This document shows positions 8,101-16,549 of a stretch of 25,115 nucleotides of DNA, piece after piece. The notes beneath the pieces were generated by a model. That model made no database searches and was not told the origin of the DNA. It saw only the letters and a program-made list of their open reading frames with translations. The DNA is from a virus: positions 1-25,115 of IMG/VR virus record IMGVR_UViG_3300037507_000172. One strand, 5' to 3'. Position 1 is the stretch's first letter, and each line of letters begins with the position of its first letter. A program made the position numbers and the translations under genes.

Positions 8101-9088
8101 CATCGGTCCACCGTACCCGTTCAGCTTCCGATGCTTTAAGGTCGCCTTGCATAAGTTCCTCGGACTTCTCCGCAGCAGCCTTGATGCCAACGCCAAGTGC
8201 CTCATCATCAGACCCACCAGCAGCCTTAATGGCCCTAGCAGCTTTATTACCGAAGATAAGAGCCGTGATGCCATTACCAGCAGCATTAAGCGGTCCGCCT
8301 TCAAACACCGAACGAAGTCGGTTAACCCAAGGGTTGTCATCCTCCTTTGCCGCAAGAGCAAAGGCAACGTTATCCTGATACTGTTCGGGGACAAGATCAC
8401 GGATGGAACTACTGAGGTTACCCTCTCGGGGGTCAGTTAAGATGAAGTCAGCAACAGCACCTGGAATCAAACCATCAGTAAGAAGCTTACGGGTTTGAGC
8501 AGCAAGCTTGGCTCCCCCCTTAAGACCAGTAGGAACAGGTTTAGTACCAATCTTCCCGACAGGGCCAAGAGCCCTGCCAGCAACACGGGTTCCGATAATA
8601 AAGCCAATAACTTTAGAAGCAGTTTGACCTAGTTGGGTTTTAGGGGTAACACCAAAATCATAAGCAGCACGGAGATACTCATCCTTTTCCCTATTACGGT
8701 TAACGGTGAGATCCATTACAGCTTGGGTTCCTACATTTAGAACGCCCTCAGCGACGCTTACAAGGCCCTTAGTGGTGGCTCTACGAAGTTCTTGGGTGAA
8801 CTCAGCAGGCCCCTCCAAAGGCGTACCTTTAAGGCGATCTGTGATGGCAGTAGAGGCTTCAGTAAGTTGTTGAATAGGCTTTTTAAGACCAGCAACGGGG
8901 TTAACCATCGTGGCATCAAGCTTAGCCTTACGTTCCTGTTCAGCCTTTTGTTGAGCCAACAGTTTCTTTCGTTTGGCTTCCTCTTCTTTTTGTTTCTTTT
9001 GAAGAGCAGCCTCTTCCTCGCGTTTTCTAGTTTGAGTAAAGTCTTCAATTGGCCCACCAGTGGACCGTCCAGGTACAATTTCTGCCAT
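5126..9088 (-). CDS. Internal virion protein, T7 gp16-like
   Basis: A 1320-aa protein, almost exactly the length of T7 gp16 (1318 aa), the largest ejected core protein, which spans the inner membrane and helps pull DNA in. The N-terminus is a charged helix (residues 19-60, rich in Lys, Glu, Gln), not the transglycosylase domain seen in T7 gp16. The middle contains YNSILSGTKTMIRNLSAAYR, VVPFLRTPANIFRY and MIGAMTIAVGGSLAAAEMITG (a likely membrane-active helix), which are typical of gp16-type ejection proteins. It follows a 98-nt intergenic region with two hairpins and ends 2 nt before an 11-nt homopolymer. Confidence 0.9.
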   Translation of the reverse strand: MAEIVPGRSTGGPIEDFTQTRKREEEAALQKKQKEEEAKRKKLLAQQKAEQERKAKLDATMVNPVAGLKKPIQQLTEASTAITDRLKGTPLEGPAEFTQELRRATTKGLVSVAEGVLNVGTQAVMDLTVNRNREKDEYLRAAYDFGVTPKTQLGQTASKVIGFIIGTRVAGRALGPVGKIGTKPVPTGLKGGAKLAAQTRKLLTDGLIPGAVADFILTDPREGNLSSSIRDLVPEQYQDNVAFALAAKEDDNPWVNRLRSVFEGGPLNAAGNGITALIFGNKAARAIKAAGGSDDEALGVGIKAAAEKSEELMQGDLKASEAERVRWTDAQEQEMRSLLSREQNIQSRLAGLDPEDEVAIKLNEELDQVRLAQTDLDNTILEGADPNVKYEYWESQAAIRTSDINDVAAKQIELEGGYTRPQSETGFVPGRQISQGGGNKVFTDAQLRIMNVSEGAEEVIKKYQKQIDFKQIARKSGRTVDQVVADATRIYTDFMDSLRTYDDIVSEGDLIKKLSEVGGTLTEPKGTFPTPEGNIAVKAIASDLSAQIYDIAYGAEEIDFAQLGGANNFDRLVDRFTGLLEIYKAGAQYMGGGLNVFKIKLGADAPGEAAESLRNFEGEDSLTIRQIRKWASDIKEAFRRGDPDAQDQMRALTRAMVLAGGDPSKTISFGRTAIEIFGKNQMGVFYNSILSGTKTMIRNLSAAYRLVEAPTSIALMGMRRGDPALVRSAMAGFHAISTSTNEAFTVAARTWKTGMPQSWTPKMVVEQAEMAAMIESMEKMAKNPREEMAVGFLKGHMRIAQMFDFPSKILMSTDDFLKTILVRQRIAEQSMYKAMTESKNPMDVADKVKVYMDEYSKFIDPQTGRVKDAGLQKYAEIGTFQDDPGVGINSLSMFLENLPYFGPLGKLVVPFLRTPANIFRYQVEHLPLLKRFSQEYQAVKQSGDELRVAEYEGREMIGAMTIAVGGSLAAAEMITGNLPANPRERARWQTLGIRPRSVKIGDRWVSYNTLEPLSNILAASADLVMLAKSGLNEDWVENLVGQLGLSIAASFTEKSYFAGLEALAAFADPTQLMKGDTVLKGLLQTGNNMVPLAGARRAFANSLDPYMREFENEYQKAAAAAIPGYSRFLPEKINVLTGQPLKGPNGGPWNALVPFETGPDNKDPVAKMLMEAEFNWGDTLEVSPMGYRLSGEEKSYIRNEMARNGLRQQLDELRKLSWFKQDIANWKVRNTGDIGTDRAQWPNFYTEIQKIWESSRNRAFDKMEAEKIETGQKVVQLRKAQANIKAGQYDLSKPMTAEDFSSADEAGATEVYNQLINFGK

Positions 9089-9105
9089 CTTTGTGTTGGT
9101 TAATT

Positions 9106-9119
9106 ACCTCCGCAGAGGT
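9106..9119 (-). promoter_or_regulatory. Small hairpin holding a GGAGGT upstream of the gp16-like start
   Basis: On the minus strand ACCTC-TGCG-GAGGT forms a tetraloop hairpin. It buries a near-perfect Shine-Dalgarno sequence (GGAGGT) that ends 17 nt before the gp16-like ATG, farther than usual. It might modulate translation or be coincidental. Confidence 0.3.
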
Positions 9120-9140
9120 GGGTTATTGAGAGGTAAGGGT

Positions 9141-9183
9141 GATGGAGAAGTCTACCCCGCAGAATAGACTTCTATGCTCCATC
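9141..9183 (-). repeat. Strong intergenic stem-loop between gp15-like and gp16-like genes
   Basis: AGAAGTCTA (9146-9154) and its perfect complement TAGACTTCT (9165-9173) surround a 10-nt loop. Outside them GATGG and CCATC also pair, with a 5-nt bulge on one side, giving a 14-bp interrupted stem. No T-run follows on the minus strand, so it is not a standard terminator; a transcript-processing or stability element fits better. Confidence 0.6.
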
Positions 9184-9186
9184 TAT

Positions 9187-11883
9187 TTAAGTTCCAGCAA
9201 TTTGTTTACGGGCTTCCCGAAGCGCCTGCTGAACACGCTTAGCTTCAAGGCTGGCCTTGTTGCCTGCCTTATCATTGTCATAATAGCCATAGCCTTCTGG
9301 ACCTGCCACAGCCGCCCATTCAAGGGCCATTTCTCTGTGAGCCTTTAAAAGGTCATTATTTTTACCCAAGAGGTAATCCCGTAGGGCAGGACGCTTGTTG
9401 GAGTTAAGAACATAAGCCCAGAACATCTTCAGTTGATTCTCCGGAGTCATCTTATCGTTCGGTCCCAAACCGGCAGCCTTAACTGCCATATCAAGTTGGC
9501 CATCAGACACCCACTGAGCAAAGCCTACAGCAAATACACCTTCACGCCCATTGGTTTCATTGTAGCGACGTTGAAGTTGTTGAACGTCACCAATACGCAT
9601 GGACGTAAGGTTCATACCCTGTGGAGAGTCTCCAGCAGTTCCACGGTTGACTGAGTTAAACCCGCCCTCACCACTGCTAATTAGAGCTGCCAGACCACCG
9701 TAGTCTCCAGCACCAAAAGCTTTACCACTTGATGATGTAGTCATAGAAGTTTGTTGTTGTCTACGTTTTGCTTCAGCCAACCTTGCCGTAGCACGGATAC
9801 GTTGGGAAGCTGTTGATCGTGGATTAGCAAGGATTTGAGCAGCAGAAGGATCCAACCTAGAGTTAGCTTGGAATTGTTTGGCTGCTTTATCGGAGGAGTT
9901 AGGGGTATAAGTAAGTCCGTTCTTCTGGGCCTGCTGAGTAAGGACCTGTTGAACAGACAATCCAGAAGCCTTAGCAATCGTTATCAGATCAGCACTAGGT
10001 TGTCCTCCATTATTGAGGGCATCAATGTTTGCTTGAACCTTTTCAGCATCAAGAAGCACATCACGCTTGGCAGAGACTACTGGGGGAAGACGGTTAATGA
10101 TTTGCCGGGAATAGTCCCTGCCGTTAGGACCAGTGGAGTAAGGAACGACAGCGGGAAGGTTGCGACCAGGAGTAGGAATAATGATATTTCCTTTTGCATC
10201 CTTTGTCGGCATAAATCGTTTTGTTTTAAGAGCATCAAGTGCCTGTTTTTCCAAAAACGATTGAAGCTGAGCAGTGCCTGTAGTTTTACCAGCAGCTTTA
10301 AGCTCCAGCATTTTGGACAGACCAACTTCCATCAGCTCATCCGTCAATGCCCCAACAAGAGGAAGAGTCTGATCTTTAAATGAATCAAAGTCAGCACCAT
10401 TGGTTTTAAATTCTGCCCTTAGTTGGTTGCGTACAAATGCTTCCATCCGAGGACGCAGAGTCTTAACCATCTCCGAAGAATCATCCTCAGGAAGCTGCTC
10501 CGATAGCTTATTAGCAGTATCAGCACTGATGTAACCATTAGCAGCTAACAGTTGAAGTTCAGTACGACTCTTAATGGAACCACCGGCAACAGCCTTGGTA
10601 ACGCTTTCCTCAGTAAGACTATTAAAGTTACGGCCAACCTGACGCATTCGAGAAAGAGCTTCCGTAGCTTCTGGATAGGTAGCAGCCAGCTTACTTAGTT
10701 CTTGTTCAGCAGCATCAAAGGCTCGCTGTGATTCAGCAAGGTTACCAGTCTCGGAAGCAGATCTCCACGTATTGTAAATGGAGTTAATCTCATCCTTGAT
10801 CTCAGCCTCTTCCTCAGCAGCTTGTTCCCTAGCGGACCCCTTAATAGAAGCACGAGCCTTTTCGATTTCTGCTGCGTAGCGATTGTAGACCGTACCCAGT
10901 TCTGGCTTTTCAGGATTCAGCAAAAGACCTAAATAGGAGTCAAGAATAGCGGAAGCCCCTTTTGGATCAGCAGCGCCCTTTGCCACTAGCTTGCTGAGAA
11001 CAGCCTCGTTGACAAATTGATTAGCTTGTGCCCAATTACCATTAAAGGTTTGACGAGCACTAGTCAAAAGTCCAGTAAGAATCTGTTGAGCAGTCTCTGG
11101 ATTGGCAAGTCCTTCTAGGTTTTGTCCAACTCCAATATTAATCTGCTCTTGTTCAGCTGCTTGACGAGCCCGGGTAATTTCACCCATCCGCTCACCAATT
11201 ACCTTAGCCCTTACCCTCATCATTGTTGGGGTAAGATTTTCAACAAGAATAGCTGGATTCAAACCAACGATTCCAGTGGCTTGCATGAACTTCTGAAGAC
11301 CCACTCCATAGGCAGCCATCAGTTCTGGTTCATTTTCAGCCTCTGCTGCGGTGAATTGTTTAATGCTACCATCTGGTTGACGGATAGTAAGAACTTCCTT
11401 GTTATCCCTCAAAAAGGATCCAAGCATGGTTTCAGCTTGGCTGGCAGCCATCTGTGCCTTACCAACAGCTTGACCGTATGCTCGCCATCCACTGATCGCA
11501 CGATTCTGTTGACGATAAGTCTCACCAGCACCTGGATCAACTTCAGCTAGTTGACTAGCAGCATTAATCTCACTGTCAGCAGCTTGCTCAAGAAGCTTTA
11601 CATTTTGCTGATAAGCATTCATTTGATCTGGCTTCATCGTCAATTCTCCATTGAGAATATCAGCGATACCAAGATTCAATTCTTGCTCATTTCTTTCTTT
11701 TGCCTTATCAGTGATGAACTTAGTAAGACTTTCACTGAAATTAGCAAATGCCCTAAGATCCTGTTCGGACTGCTGAAGCATCATCCGACTTGGATCATAC
11801 GCTTGAACAGGCTGAAAAGAAGTATTTGCTTGAGGTCCAGTTAGAGCAACCTGCTGGCCAGGGGATTCATAAATACTAGCCAT
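9187..11883 (-). CDS. Internal virion protein, T7 gp15-like, with C-terminal lysozyme-like domain
   Basis: An 898-aa inner-core protein in the T7 gp15 position (T7 gp15 is 747 aa), ejected to build the periplasmic DNA conduit. Residues 1-700 are mostly helical. From residue 729 to the end there is a separate peptidoglycan-hydrolase-like module: ALISSGEGGFNSVNRGTAGD with a likely catalytic Glu739, GVFAVGFAQW, NSNKRPALRDYLLGK and ALEWAAVAGPEGYGYYDND. This matches the lysozyme-like domain found in tail or ejection proteins of several podoviruses. In T7 the cell-wall-degrading domain is instead in gp16. A Gln/Thr/Ser-rich linker at about 700-725 separates the two parts. Confidence 0.9.
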   Translation of the reverse strand: MASIYESPGQQVALTGPQANTSFQPVQAYDPSRMMLQQSEQDLRAFANFSESLTKFITDKAKERNEQELNLGIADILNGELTMKPDQMNAYQQNVKLLEQAADSEINAASQLAEVDPGAGETYRQQNRAISGWRAYGQAVGKAQMAASQAETMLGSFLRDNKEVLTIRQPDGSIKQFTAAEAENEPELMAAYGVGLQKFMQATGIVGLNPAILVENLTPTMMRVRAKVIGERMGEITRARQAAEQEQINIGVGQNLEGLANPETAQQILTGLLTSARQTFNGNWAQANQFVNEAVLSKLVAKGAADPKGASAILDSYLGLLLNPEKPELGTVYNRYAAEIEKARASIKGSAREQAAEEEAEIKDEINSIYNTWRSASETGNLAESQRAFDAAEQELSKLAATYPEATEALSRMRQVGRNFNSLTEESVTKAVAGGSIKSRTELQLLAANGYISADTANKLSEQLPEDDSSEMVKTLRPRMEAFVRNQLRAEFKTNGADFDSFKDQTLPLVGALTDELMEVGLSKMLELKAAGKTTGTAQLQSFLEKQALDALKTKRFMPTKDAKGNIIIPTPGRNLPAVVPYSTGPNGRDYSRQIINRLPPVVSAKRDVLLDAEKVQANIDALNNGGQPSADLITIAKASGLSVQQVLTQQAQKNGLTYTPNSSDKAAKQFQANSRLDPSAAQILANPRSTASQRIRATARLAEAKRRQQQTSMTTSSSGKAFGAGDYGGLAALISSGEGGFNSVNRGTAGDSPQGMNLTSMRIGDVQQLQRRYNETNGREGVFAVGFAQWVSDGQLDMAVKAAGLGPNDKMTPENQLKMFWAYVLNSNKRPALRDYLLGKNNDLLKAHREMALEWAAVAGPEGYGYYDNDKAGNKASLEAKRVQQALREARKQIAGT

Positions 11884-11886
11884 TAG

Positions 11887-12513
11887 TTAACCGTAAGCAG
11901 GAGGTTTGTATTGCCCATAATCGGGTAATTGAGTATTGTATCCGCCACTGCCACTAGCGCCTGCTCCGCCTCCTCCGCCTCCGGCAGAAGGGGCTTTAAG
12001 AGATGCCCAAGTGGATACACCAGACATAGCAGCTCCAGCAAGACCCAACACCAGACCACCAGCACTAGGAGCAGCAATCCTCTGAGAAGCAGCTCCAATA
12101 TCAGCAGTCTTCTGTTGGTTATAAATGCTTTCCATGCCAAAGAAGTAATCCTGTTGAGCATAAGCAAGGTTCATACCAAGTGCTCCAAGATCCTTTCCTT
12201 CAACACGCTCAGCATCGGTCAGAAGGCCCCCAATGGACTGTCCACTACGGCCAGCAGCCAACGTGGTCCCCTGTGCTTGGAGACGCCTTACAAGGCCCTG
12301 TTCTGCCTGCTGAGATGCACGTTCCATCTCACCCTTCAGCTTAAGTTGTGTTTGTTGGTAAGCTCGGTTAGCAGCTTCCTGATTAAGATTACGTTGTTGC
12401 TGGTAAGCTCGTTCTGAAGCTTTAGCAGCTTGACTTTGAGCTTGAAATCCAGCAATAGATTGAACGGCGCTCATCAAGCCCGTTGCAATACCTACAATTG
12501 CGGGTACACACAT
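11887..12513 (-). CDS. Internal virion protein, T7 gp14-like
   Basis: A 208-aa protein close to T7 gp14 (196 aa), an inner-core protein ejected first to form a channel in the host outer membrane. The N-terminus AIVGIATGLMSAVQSIAGFQ is hydrophobic, followed by a long Gln/Ala-rich helix (residues 25-75), a YAQQDYFFGMESIYNQQ segment, a second hydrophobic stretch (GGLVLGLAGAAMSGVSTW) and a Gly-rich tail (AGGGGGGAGASGSGG). It ends 3 nt before the gp15-like ATG. Confidence 0.9.
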   Translation of the reverse strand: MCVPAIVGIATGLMSAVQSIAGFQAQSQAAKASERAYQQQRNLNQEAANRAYQQTQLKLKGEMERASQQAEQGLVRRLQAQGTTLAAGRSGQSIGGLLTDAERVEGKDLGALGMNLAYAQQDYFFGMESIYNQQKTADIGAASQRIAAPSAGGLVLGLAGAAMSGVSTWASLKAPSAGGGGGGAGASGSGGYNTQLPDYGQYKPPAYG

Positions 12514-12959
12514 TTTGTTAATTTAGCAAATTCAACATAAGTAAGATTGGTTTGAGTGGTAACATACATAAGCTTTTTAAATCCAAGCATATGAAGCAGT
12601 TTCATGTGCATCCTATTTCTTGGATCAGCAATGTTATGTAACATCTCATAGGAGGTCTGTTGTTCGACCCATTTCTTAGCCTCCTTAAAAAATAGTTTGG
12701 GATACGGACGGACATGTGGCGTAGTAAGCATCCATATGGCTCCGCAATGGGCATCGGTTCTGGATACCCCCGCTATCCCGCAGATCTCTCCGCATGGGTT
12801 TCGAAAGGTTACCGGGTTATTAGAAAGATCCATAGAAAGGCAGAGGGCGGCTTCCATCATAGTATGGCCCAGACCCTCTAGTTCCCTTCGATCATCTTCT
12901 TGTAGGTGCTGAGCCACCCAGATTGCGTCTGAGCGGCTCGCTTTGTGGATAAGCTCCAT
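12492..12959 (-). CDS. T7 gp13-like internal protein (acetyltransferase-like fold)
   Basis: A 155-aa protein in the position of T7 gp13. It resembles the DUF2833/GNAT-like family: an N-terminal helix (MELIHKASRSDAIWVAQHLQ), a strand-turn with NPCGEICGIAGVSRTD, GAIWMLTTPHV, and then NIADPRNRMHMKLLHMLGF, the usual GNAT C-terminal helix and Leu-Gly-Phe turn. In T7, gp13 is needed for correct virion internal composition; transferase activity is not established. An AGGGG lies shortly upstream of the ATG. The 3' end overlaps the gp14-like gene by 22 nt. Confidence 0.85.
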   Translation of the reverse strand: MELIHKASRSDAIWVAQHLQEDDRRELEGLGHTMMEAALCLSMDLSNNPVTFRNPCGEICGIAGVSRTDAHCGAIWMLTTPHVRPYPKLFFKEAKKWVEQQTSYEMLHNIADPRNRMHMKLLHMLGFKKLMYVTTQTNLTYVEFAKLTKCVYPQL

Positions 12960-12972
12960 AATAAGGTGCCCC

Positions 12973-15879
12973 TTAAAGGGATTGAATTCCTTTGTTATCG
13001 TATGTGCCTTCCCAATCTAACGAGGTAAATGCGGTTGGGAATGGACTATCAGCAATCAAATTAAATTCAAATAGAGTGCCCTTTGCAAAGATTGGAATCG
13101 TTGCTTGAGCATTTCTAAGCAATGGAATTGAATTTGGTGCCGTTACGTTTGCTGTAATTTGCGGAAGAGTAAGTGTAAAATCTGGTCGTCCAGTAGCTTT
13201 AACTAATGTTTTATATGGACCAGAATTGTAACTATTTACTTTGATTCGATTTACAGTAGGAATATTAACAGTATCCTTAAGAGCCCTGGTTTCTTCCCTT
13301 ACAAAATAAAACGCAGGTAATTGAGCAGTGGCTTCGTATTTAAATCCAATTGCAAATCGAGACGCAGTTTGGTCACCATCAACCGTAAGGAAATACCGTT
13401 GTCCAATAGGTTGAGATAGATCCACTTGCATTGATTGCTCTTCAAAATAACCAGCTTGATCAGGGTTAAGATAAATCAATACTGCTTGAAGATCCATTGA
13501 TTCAAACCCATCTTTAAAGCAGATATGAGTTTGATCAGCAGTAGCATCATAAACAAGTGTTGGAGTATAGTCAAAGTAGTCTAGACGCACATCCAGATAT
13601 TCACCTTCAAAAAGAAGTGATTCACTGGGAGTTTCGGTGATCAATGATACAGTACTAAGAATATAATTACTACCATTTTTAGCAACAATATACAGTATAT
13701 CTTGATCAAAATCAAAATGCTCTACATCGTTAGGCATGTTCCATCTAAACCAACCAGAAATTCTTGAATCTCCATTTTGAAAGAAACGATAGAGATACAA
13801 TTTATTCAACTGGATTTGACTTAACAATCCAATGGTTCCTGCGGTTTGAGAAACTTTCAACTCTGAAACAGCATTAGGAATATAAGTGGGAATAAGACGA
13901 GTTAATTCAATAACAGTTGGCTTACCACCAACATTATCATTGATTCCCATTTCATAAACAGCAGATGCCTTTTCCCCTTCTTCAACAAAGACAACACTGG
14001 TTCCAATATCAATTGGATTGAGATCTTCTTGTAGACTTAGGGTTGACAAAAGGTTAATTTCAGCTGTCCTTGAAGAAAACGCTTCGGTAGTTGTTTCAAG
14101 AATATATTGCCCATTATCGCCAAATAGAAGCAAACCGCGAGAAGTGGATAGAGTTCCCTTTAGTCGAATGGGCTTCTTACTACTAGCACTAATGTCAATT
14201 GGATCACTATCGACAAATGTAATTACGGTACTAGCAAAGAAATTAAAGTAATCTCCTGCTTGAGAACAAATTACATTTTGACGGGAAGTGAAAATAATTC
14301 TATTTTTAAAGAACGAAATGGTATCAATAGGAAACTTAACAAATGAAGGCATCGGATTTGTAACCGTATCGCCTACCTCTCGTGGTTTCCAATACCTAAG
14401 ACGACTTTCGTCGCCTTCCAACAGCTGACTAGTGATTGTAGCAATTTGGAATGTATCACCTTGTGTATTTTGAACAATGTCTAAAGCTGTATAATTTTGA
14501 CCAGCTTTAACAATTGATACTTCATCAATAACACCTGTTTTGGTTTCTACTGCTTGAACGCCAGCACGAGATGTACCACTAACAGTCTGAAAAGGTGTAT
14601 TTCGCGTATAAGTGATATTGCCAACTGTAACAGAATCATCGCCTGCAATGGTAGTGGCGATTAAAACGTTATTGACATAGTAGGACCAAGTAATGATATT
14701 ACTTTGAACGTAAGTGCTAGACGTAGCAAGGTAATTAGTAGTAATTGTATCTGTTCTAAGTTTGGTAACTTTCAAACGAAGGCCACTACCAGTACCACCT
14801 GCTGGTTCAAATTGTTCATCAAGAACATGACCAACACTTGAGGTTGTAGCAATATTAACAGAAGAAGCCAAGCCTAGAACCAAACTTGAACCAGCACTAG
14901 CAATTGCTGATGCTTCGTCTAACTTCCGATAAGTGAATGTTCCATTAGCCTCACGAATGATAACATGAGGTAATGTATCTTCATCGATATTTAAAGCAAT
15001 TTCAGGTCCAATAGTTTCTTCCCAAACTCCAGTTCCATTTGGAGTGTTGTCACTGGTTTTAAAAATAACCCAATAATCATCAGCTCCTGTTTCGGCAGAA
15101 CCAGAAACTTTTAATTTACTATTATTGATGAATTGCTTTGGCAGCTGACCTACGGCTGTAACCGAATCTTTAAAGGCATCAATAGACGTGCCAGATTGAC
15201 CACCATTTGCTTGAATACCGAAGTCGCTATTATCTGCCCTTCGAATATAAATAGTATTACCAATACCTGTTGCTACCCAAGCAGGGTTGGCATTGATGGA
15301 AGACACCAAACCATTAACAATATCTGCAACATTTAATTGTGTTGTAGAAGTTGTGGGCGTAGCATAAGAGAAAGGTGTACTATCTAATTTTATATTATAA
15401 GTAGAACTATATGCTACGGTATTAATACTGACAAATCCAAAAGGAATTTGTGCTGGACTTTCAACTGTTCCTGATTCAACTGTTACTGTTCGATTAAGAA
15501 CAAAGATGAAATCATTAATTTGAAGCAGTTGTAAATCTTGCTGTGAATCATGAACAGCATAAGCAGTTGCGCTTGCGTCTACCGCATTAATGGTTTGCTC
15601 AATGCCAGTAAAAGCACTCCAAATTTTCAGTGCTCCAGCTTTAGTAAACTGACCGATGTACTTTTCTTCATCATCCCTAAAGATGGTAAACCATGTCCCA
15701 TTGTCAGCAGCATTACTAAGCTTATTAATGGCTTGAAGACCTGGACGCTTTGTCAATCCAGTAGCAACGTCTGGATAAAAATTATCACAGACTCGTAATT
15801 GATTCGTAAATTTAACAGTATCTGGTTGCTGTGAAACACCACCAATAATGCTGCTGATTTTCTGAGAGATGGCTGCCAT
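12973..15879 (-). CDS. Tail tubular protein B, T7 gp12-like
   Basis: A 968-aa tail nozzle protein, larger than T7 gp12 (794 aa). The N-terminus AAISQKISSIIGGVSQQPD followed by a GLTKRPG motif is the family signature. The rest is beta-rich; features include RYWKPREVGDTVTNPMPSFV, SFFKNRIIFTSRQNVICSQAGDYFNFF and FSSRTAEINLLST, all typical of tail tube B. Roughly 170 extra residues compared with T7 fall in the N-terminal half, where Ser/Thr-rich beta segments recur. It overlaps the gp11-like gene by TAATG and is followed 13 nt later by the gp13-like gene. Confidence 0.95.
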   Translation of the reverse strand: MAAISQKISSIIGGVSQQPDTVKFTNQLRVCDNFYPDVATGLTKRPGLQAINKLSNAADNGTWFTIFRDDEEKYIGQFTKAGALKIWSAFTGIEQTINAVDASATAYAVHDSQQDLQLLQINDFIFVLNRTVTVESGTVESPAQIPFGFVSINTVAYSSTYNIKLDSTPFSYATPTTSTTQLNVADIVNGLVSSINANPAWVATGIGNTIYIRRADNSDFGIQANGGQSGTSIDAFKDSVTAVGQLPKQFINNSKLKVSGSAETGADDYWVIFKTSDNTPNGTGVWEETIGPEIALNIDEDTLPHVIIREANGTFTYRKLDEASAIASAGSSLVLGLASSVNIATTSSVGHVLDEQFEPAGGTGSGLRLKVTKLRTDTITTNYLATSSTYVQSNIITWSYYVNNVLIATTIAGDDSVTVGNITYTRNTPFQTVSGTSRAGVQAVETKTGVIDEVSIVKAGQNYTALDIVQNTQGDTFQIATITSQLLEGDESRLRYWKPREVGDTVTNPMPSFVKFPIDTISFFKNRIIFTSRQNVICSQAGDYFNFFASTVITFVDSDPIDISASSKKPIRLKGTLSTSRGLLLFGDNGQYILETTTEAFSSRTAEINLLSTLSLQEDLNPIDIGTSVVFVEEGEKASAVYEMGINDNVGGKPTVIELTRLIPTYIPNAVSELKVSQTAGTIGLLSQIQLNKLYLYRFFQNGDSRISGWFRWNMPNDVEHFDFDQDILYIVAKNGSNYILSTVSLITETPSESLLFEGEYLDVRLDYFDYTPTLVYDATADQTHICFKDGFESMDLQAVLIYLNPDQAGYFEEQSMQVDLSQPIGQRYFLTVDGDQTASRFAIGFKYEATAQLPAFYFVREETRALKDTVNIPTVNRIKVNSYNSGPYKTLVKATGRPDFTLTLPQITANVTAPNSIPLLRNAQATIPIFAKGTLFEFNLIADSPFPTAFTSLDWEGTYDNKGIQSL

Positions 15880-16478
15880 TATCGTGCGATGGTACGGAAG
15901 GGAGTGTAAGAAATGTAGAAATTCTGACCAGTCTCTACACCAAAGATGTTTACATCAGAAGTGCTGGTATCATAAGCAATACAGTTAGCTCTTAGGATAC
16001 CTTCATCTTGCTGGTTAAATTGGAACATATCCTTCGATCCAACAGAACTACCAGCGAAGACACGGGAAGCACGTTGGGTGATATAATCCTTAAAGACCTG
16101 AGGAAGATCTTCAAAGTCAAACAACCACACCACATCACAACGGACTGGCACAGGGTTGGTAAATTTATAAGTATGATTTACTTTGTCGTAGAGTTTGCCA
16201 CCCCTTAATACGGTCTGGTATTGTTGAACATTGGAATTCTTATTGTCGGAGATCTGAAGTACGTTTGAAGGTACAATAATCTCATCGTTAGCATCAGGAG
16301 TAAATGGATAATCTACTTCAGAATTGAAGTGCCATCCTTCTCCTTGAACTTCACGGTTGACATTTTCAAGAATGCTCAATGCTGTAGCAATCTCTGGGTT
16401 GGCGATGTCGAGCGACACCACAGGTGCCTGCCCGATGCTTGTCAACATTTGGTTGATAGCTTGAAGTTGGGTTGTCAT
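15879..16478 (-). CDS. Tail tubular protein A, T7 gp11-like
   Basis: A 199-aa protein matching T7 gp11 (196 aa), the gatekeeper ring between the portal and the tail nozzle. The start TTQLQAINQMLTSIGQAPV, then ALSILENVNREVQGEGWHFN, is diagnostic of the family (T7 has a comparable VNDILASIGEPPV and a RGWTFN). The ATG at 16478 is chosen because the family motif begins there; an in-frame upstream ATG at 16553 would read through the terminator hairpin. The C-terminus ends YISYTPFRTIAR and the stop overlaps the gp12-like start as TAATG. Confidence 0.93.
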   Translation of the reverse strand: MTTQLQAINQMLTSIGQAPVVSLDIANPEIATALSILENVNREVQGEGWHFNSEVDYPFTPDANDEIIVPSNVLQISDNKNSNVQQYQTVLRGGKLYDKVNHTYKFTNPVPVRCDVVWLFDFEDLPQVFKDYITQRASRVFAGSSVGSKDMFQFNQQDEGILRANCIAYDTSTSDVNIFGVETGQNFYISYTPFRTIAR

Positions 16479-16489
16479 AGTTCGGACAG

Positions 16490-16526
16490 GAAAAAGAAAA
16501 GGGGCCCACCGTTGATAGGCAAGCCC
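16490..16526 (-). terminator. Terminator-like hairpin after the capsid gene (T-phi position)
   Basis: On the minus strand GGGCTTGCC pairs with GGTGGGCCC (nine pairs, three of them G-U) around a TATCAAC loop, followed by CTTTTCTTTTT. It lies 24 nt after the capsid stop and just before the tail tube A start, the same place as the T7 late terminator after gene 10. Confidence 0.6.
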
Positions 16527-16549
16527 GTTATTAACCGGAGGGGTTACCC

